Of a DNA stretch of 64,000 nucleotides, positions 62,701-64,000 are shown piece by piece (the stretch's first letter is position 1; every line of letters begins with the position of its first letter). This DNA is from Mesostigma viride (taxonomy: Eukaryota > Streptophyta > Mesostigmatophyceae > Mesostigmatales > Mesostigmataceae): assembly GCA_009746045.1 (NCBI GenBank), contig RPFO01000231.1, positions 1,282,340 through 1,346,339 of the forward strand, written 5' to 3'. The notes under the pieces are model-generated. The model ran no database searches. It was not told the origin of the DNA and saw only the letters and a list, made by a program, of their open reading frames with translations. The position numbers and the translations under genes are program-made.

Positions 62701-64000
62701 CTGTAAGAGGGTCCTGTCAACCCATGTCTTGTTTGCATTCAGTTTATTTTGATATGACGTCATGAAGTGCTTGCGATGGTTGCTGTACAGTAACGCAAGC
62801 TATAGAATCCCATTAGCCTAAAGTGGAGGATGCCATTCCGTCAGTGCTGGTTGAGCAGCTTCTTTGTTTCCCAGCACTTTTGACAGTCCTATGTGGCTGT
62901 ATACAATACATAACTGTGTGGCATGGCACGGTTGGCTGCTTACGCGCGCTAACCCACACACGTACCGATTATCCGAGCAGCGGATGACAAAGGGCCCCAT
63001 CCTCCCATCCCCTGTGGTCCAACCGTGCGCACTTTTGTCACTTCCGGCAGGTTCCTGAGAACCAACCAGCTGGTTGGCACGATCCCACAGGTGCTGGGGT
63101 CTCTATCCAGTCTGCAAACCCTGTAAGAGGGGCCTGTCAACCCATGTCTAGTTTGCATTCAGTTCATTTTGATATGATTCCATCAATACCTTGCATCACT
63201 GTACAGCGACCAGCGGAAGCACTTGGTGACAAGTTCTCTCTAGAACGATGAAGTTACCTGCCATGGTTGCCAGGGTCCTTGCTTGAAATAGGATACATAC
63301 AAAACCATTGGCAGGACGACGTTCTCAAGCTGTTGATCAAAGCCCATGAGCCTTATAGTGAGAGGACGCCATTCCGTCAGGGCCGGGTTAGCAACTATTT
63401 TGTTTTTCAGCAGTTTTGACGGTTCTATGTGGCTGTATACAGTACAGAACTGTGAGGCGTGGCACGGATGGCTGCGTACGTGCGCGTAACCCACACATGT
63501 ACCAATTATCCAAGAAGTGGAGGATGCAGGGTGCCATCCTCCTGTCTCTGAGCAATGCCATGGCGCTCAAGCAGGATTGTGAGGACTTTAACCCCTCAAG
63601 CATTTGTGGTGCTGAGTTTGTGGGCCACTGGAGGGCCAAGTTCAACAAGTTATGCTGCTCGCCGGTCCCTCTGATGCTTAGCATACTGCAACTATTTGGC
63701 TAGGCATATTTCCGCAAGGACAAAGCTTAAGCCATCACTTGGGTTTATTCTGCTGCAAACCAGCACCCATTATAAGCCCGCTAAGACTCAAATTTAAATA
63801 CTTGTATGAGTCTTTTTTTTGGCATGGCGACCACATGGTTGCGTCACTTCAGGTGGAAGGCCATGCACAATATACATTGTTGGCCTCTAAAGTTTTCAAA
63901 AGATATTCAAGGTGTGCATTCCGCGAGGCCCCGTGCATCTTCCGGTTGGCTAGGCACCCTAGTTTGAAGTTCATATTTCTCCCTCTTGAAGCGTTGGCAG
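47602..64000 (+). CDS. Gene 3: LRR receptor-like gene, 5' part (runs off right edge)
   Basis: Same family as genes 1 and 2. Exons: N-cap 47602-47758; first LRR 48495-48554; LRRs 52474-52545, 53321-53392, 53846-53917, 59287-59358, 59834-59900 (donor lost), 59953-60024, 60513-60584, 61322-61393, 62049-62120, 62631-62702, 63051-63122. The intron that precedes the C-cap in genes 1 and 2 is recognisable at 63830-64000, so the C-cap exon should lie just past the edge. The long spacer of genes 1 and 2 is absent, making the gene compact. Several cassettes show rearrangement: one has lost its LRR exon (about 52880), one has lost nearly its whole intron (59901-59952), and module W copies interrupt others. 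Whether gene 3 still gives one open product depends on skipping exon 59834. Confidence 0.6.
47791..48152. repeat. GGGC-type G-rich array in intron 1 of gene 3
   Basis: About 360 bp of GGGC, GGGGC and GGGGGC units on the + strand. It sits at the position occupied by the GGTC array in gene 2. Dense G-runs give strong G-quadruplex potential on the non-template strand. Long AGGR/PARP-type open frames in all frames are repeat artefacts. Confidence 0.95.
48495..48554 (+). CDS. First LRR exon, gene 3
   Basis: A 60-nt exon reading QSLSGNLDSAVGSLTQLQTL. Acceptor cacgtgcag, donor tt|gtaagt. It is the paralogue of 17943-18002. Confidence 0.8.
48555..49750. other. Intron of gene 3, no gene seen
   Basis: Colinear with 18003-21558 of copy 1, minus the two small insertions and the L1-like element. 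Open frames here have no recognised motif. Confidence 0.45.
49751..51235 (+). mobile_element. TCGG-family element, long copy
   Basis: Starts TCGGATTTCTCTGAAAATAG and ends GCAATGGATACACGAA. Its neighbour begins at the next base. It is a different subfamily from the 24.6-kb pair, sharing the start consensus and the caataagaagttggtgga-like 3' region. The insert is absent from copy 1, where gtgttat is followed directly by taagttttcc (21558/21559). Hence there is no target duplication longer than one or two bases. Confidence 0.75.
51236..51852 (+). mobile_element. TCGG-family element, second head-to-tail copy, internally deleted
   Basis: Shares about 420 bp of 5' sequence and the 3' end (cttaatgttttcaatac, agaagttggtggagtggg) with the preceding copy but lacks most of the interior. 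It ends GGATGCACGA before tttagttttcc of the target. Confidence 0.75.
51853..52473. other. Intron of gene 3 leading into the LRR cassettes
   Basis: Colinear with 21559-22140 and 22927-22991. The TIR element of copy 1 is absent here. Confidence 0.5.
52474..52545 (+). CDS. LRR exon, gene 3
   Basis: A 72-nt exon reading VLESSQLSGTIPLEL then GSLPYLSQL. The otherwise invariant Asn of the LxxN motif is Ser. Donor ct|gtaagc. It is the counterpart of exon 22992, with very different variable residues. Confidence 0.84.
52860..52900 (+). other. LRR cassette that has lost its exon
   Basis: The usual text ccactgcc.tgagcag (upstream intron) joins directly to aatcctg.ttgc (downstream intron) through gtgtcgatcgg. 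Everything between, including the LRR exon, is missing. The rest of the cassette intron is intact on both sides. Confidence 0.75.
53321..53392 (+). CDS. LRR exon, gene 3
   Basis: A 72-nt exon reading YMGANQLSGTIPTEL then GSLSNLQYL. The donor region is ct|gtacgtaagg. An extra gtac precedes the standard gtaagg, giving two possible donors four bases apart. Only the first keeps the frame. Confidence 0.82.
53846..53917 (+). CDS. LRR exon, gene 3
   Basis: A 72-nt exon reading SLNSNFLVGTIPPEL then GSLSSLAGL. Acceptor cggcag, donor ct|gtaagg. It is the last exon before the 4.9-kb composite insertion. Confidence 0.87.
54620..55033 (-). mobile_element. TCGG-family element, internally deleted copy
   Basis: On the - strand it starts TCGGTGTTCTCTGAACGTAG and ends GTGGGAATAGAA. 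It keeps about 257 bp of the start and about 127 bp of the end, with little between. It abuts the longer copy at 55034. Confidence 0.7.
55034..56414 (-). mobile_element. TCGG-family element, long copy
   Basis: Same ends as 54620-55033 with about 1 kb of unique interior (55158-56158). Interior open frames have no recognised motif. It is the third locus with a long plus a deleted copy head to tail. Confidence 0.7.
56530..56997. repeat. Minisatellite, about 160-190-bp unit, three copies
   Basis: Units each carry tgctagca(t)aaataccc, tatgcatacataatgacacc/atgaagacat, aaatgaactcagttgg and gcacatcccatgcagcatgc. The third unit runs directly into the C-rich array. Confidence 0.8.
56998..57494. repeat. 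CGCC then CTCC tetranucleotide array
   Basis: About 140 bp of CGCC/CGCCC units followed by about 355 bp of CTCC units with a few CTCG and CGCC variants. Open frames of PPSL (+) and GGRE (-) repeats are artefacts of the array. Confidence 0.95.
57495..58532. other. Interior of the composite insertion, no gene seen
   Basis: Short open frames only. The - strand text tagtctagtggtttaagcg (near 57820) resembles a pol III A box, but no B box follows at the expected spacing. Confidence 0.3.
58533..59048. repeat. LTR-like block at the right end of the composite insertion
   Basis: Starts TGTTTG and ends CAAACA, a 6-bp inverted terminus. It contains a TATA-like stretch (agatataaaaagaaact, about 58834-58850), then aagggcaggaacctccattc and pyrimidine-rich text, a layout typical of LTR promoters. 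No partner LTR was found in the window. Confidence 0.45.
59287..59358 (+). CDS. LRR exon, gene 3
   Basis: A 72-nt exon reading GLDSNQLSGTIPPEL then GSLSSLTGL. Acceptor ctgtcag, donor ct|gtaagg. Confidence 0.86.
59834..59900 (+). pseudogene. LRR exon that lost its donor (intron deletion)
   Basis: Reads NLDTNQLSGTIPQEL then GSLSSLA and runs without a donor into gagaaatctgtggtcc, text that normally lies in the intron just upstream of an acceptor. The next exon starts only 52 nt later at 59953. Reading through would shift the frame (119 nt between starts, not a multiple of three). The exon may be skipped, which phase 2-2 symmetry allows. Confidence 0.75.
59953..60024 (+). CDS. LRR exon, gene 3
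   Basis: A 72-nt exon reading YLFTNPLSGTIPLEL then GDLSNLLEM. Donor at|gtaagg. Confidence 0.84.
60513..60584 (+). CDS. LRR exon, gene 3
   Basis: A 72-nt exon reading YLYDNQLSGTIPPEL then GSLSSMEDL. Acceptor cgacag. The donor is ct|gtgagg, the only GTGAG donor among the LRR exons. Confidence 0.85.
60830..61190 (+). repeat. Module W copy within gene 3
   Basis: Contains DCEDFYPSSIRGAEFVGHWR then AKFNKWLIP (about 61060-61150), an open segment also present at 63.57 kb. The block then joins an ordinary LRR-cassette intron at ttcacagcgcccatatcc. Confidence 0.55.
61322..61393 (+). CDS. LRR exon, gene 3
   Basis: A 72-nt exon reading SLSINQLSGTIPPEM then RFLSSLAGL. Acceptor ctggcag, donor ct|gtaagg. 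Confidence 0.85.
62049..62120 (+). CDS. LRR exon, gene 3
   Basis: A 72-nt exon reading SLSSNQLSGTISPVL then GSLSRLRSL. The PPEL core is changed to SPVL. Acceptor ccggcag. Confidence 0.84.
62400..62580 (+). repeat. Module W, partial copy (5' half)
   Basis: Holds the ctgtcagtgctggttcagcaa and gtggctgtatacaatacatt segments, then returns to cassette intron before exon 62631. The DCEDF segment is missing. Confidence 0.6.
62631..62702 (+). CDS. LRR exon, gene 3
   Basis: A 72-nt exon reading YLDNNQLSGTIPQEL then GSLSSLQTL. TGACGTCA at 62755-62762. Confidence 0.87.
62815..62995 (+). repeat. Module W, partial copy (5' half)
   Basis: Same half-module as 62400-62580, again immediately upstream of an LRR exon. 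This shows that W plus a cassette has itself been tandemly duplicated. Confidence 0.6.
63051..63122 (+). CDS. LRR exon, gene 3 (last in window)
   Basis: A 72-nt exon reading FLRTNQLVGTIPQVL then GSLSSLQTL. The last nine residues equal those of the preceding exon, indicating a recent local duplication. Donor ct|gtaaga. Confidence 0.85.
63360..63725 (+). repeat. Module W, longest copy, before the expected C-cap of gene 3
   Basis: Includes DCEDFNPSSICGAEFVGHWR then AKFNKLCCSPVPLM (63574-63680) after an AG acceptor-like ctcaagcag. Downstream text matches 14760-15030, so the C-cap exon should follow beyond the edge. It is unclear whether DCEDF is read as an exon: its frame is not the one expected from a phase-2 LRR exon. 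Confidence 0.55.
63726..64000 (+). other. Intron preceding the C-cap exon of gene 3
   Basis: Colinear with 14765-15030 and 45980-46210. The window ends just before the expected C-cap acceptor. Confidence 0.6.

Overview
The window is nuclear DNA from a eukaryote. It has GT-AG introns, plant-type leucine-rich repeats (LRRs) split one per exon, several transposon classes, long tetranucleotide repeats, and no dense bacterial-style ORFs. The LRRNT_2-like cap and the 24-residue LSGTIPPEL repeats suit a plant-like receptor family. Such families occur in algae and other protists as well as land plants, so I cannot name the species.

The protein-coding content is essentially one family: three LRR receptor-like genes arranged head to tail on the + strand. 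Gene 1 enters from the left edge and ends near 15.5 kb. Gene 2 runs from an N-cap exon at 16,417 to a C-cap exon at 46,224. Gene 3 starts at 47,602 and runs off the right edge. Each gene is read as an N-cap exon, a 60-nt first LRR exon, a series of LRR exons (mostly exactly 72 nt, all phase 2 at both ends), and a C-cap exon with the motif NPLICG. I count 29 consensus LRR exons plus two first-LRR exons. Most sit in a tandemly repeated cassette of about 0.55-0.63 kb in which the intron is repeated along with the exon. The first five codons of each exon vary strongly, while the rest of the exon and the intron next to it are conserved.

Genes 1 and 2 belong to a segmental duplication with an offset of about 28-31 kb. 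This lets one copy serve as the empty site for insertions in the other. Insertions resolved this way include a 2.28-kb hAT element with an 8-bp target duplication, two L1-like elements carrying only an ORF1, and a head-to-tail pair of an unclassified element family that starts TCGG. A third, 5'-truncated L1-like fragment is resolved by its own 12-bp flanking duplication, nested inside the hAT element. The TCGG family occurs at four loci, three of them as head-to-tail pairs.

By region: 0.6-4.1 kb LRR cassettes of gene 1 with one TCGG insertion; 4.3-12.5 kb long spacer with reverse-transcriptase/RNase H remnants; 12.9-15.5 kb 3' end of gene 1; 16.4-18.0 kb 5' end of gene 2 with a 1-kb GGTC array; 18-28 kb mobile elements (L1-like, TIR element, pogo-like remnant, TCGG pair) around one LRR exon; 28.5-31.6 kb LRR cassettes; 31.8-43.7 kb second copy of the long spacer, with hAT and L1-like insertions; 44.1-46.7 kb 3' end of gene 2; 47.6-48.6 kb 5' end of gene 3; 49.7-51.9 kb TCGG pair; 52.4-53.9 kb cassettes; 54.2-59.0 kb composite insertion; 59.2-63.1 kb cassettes. 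No tRNA, rRNA or CRISPR array could be supported.
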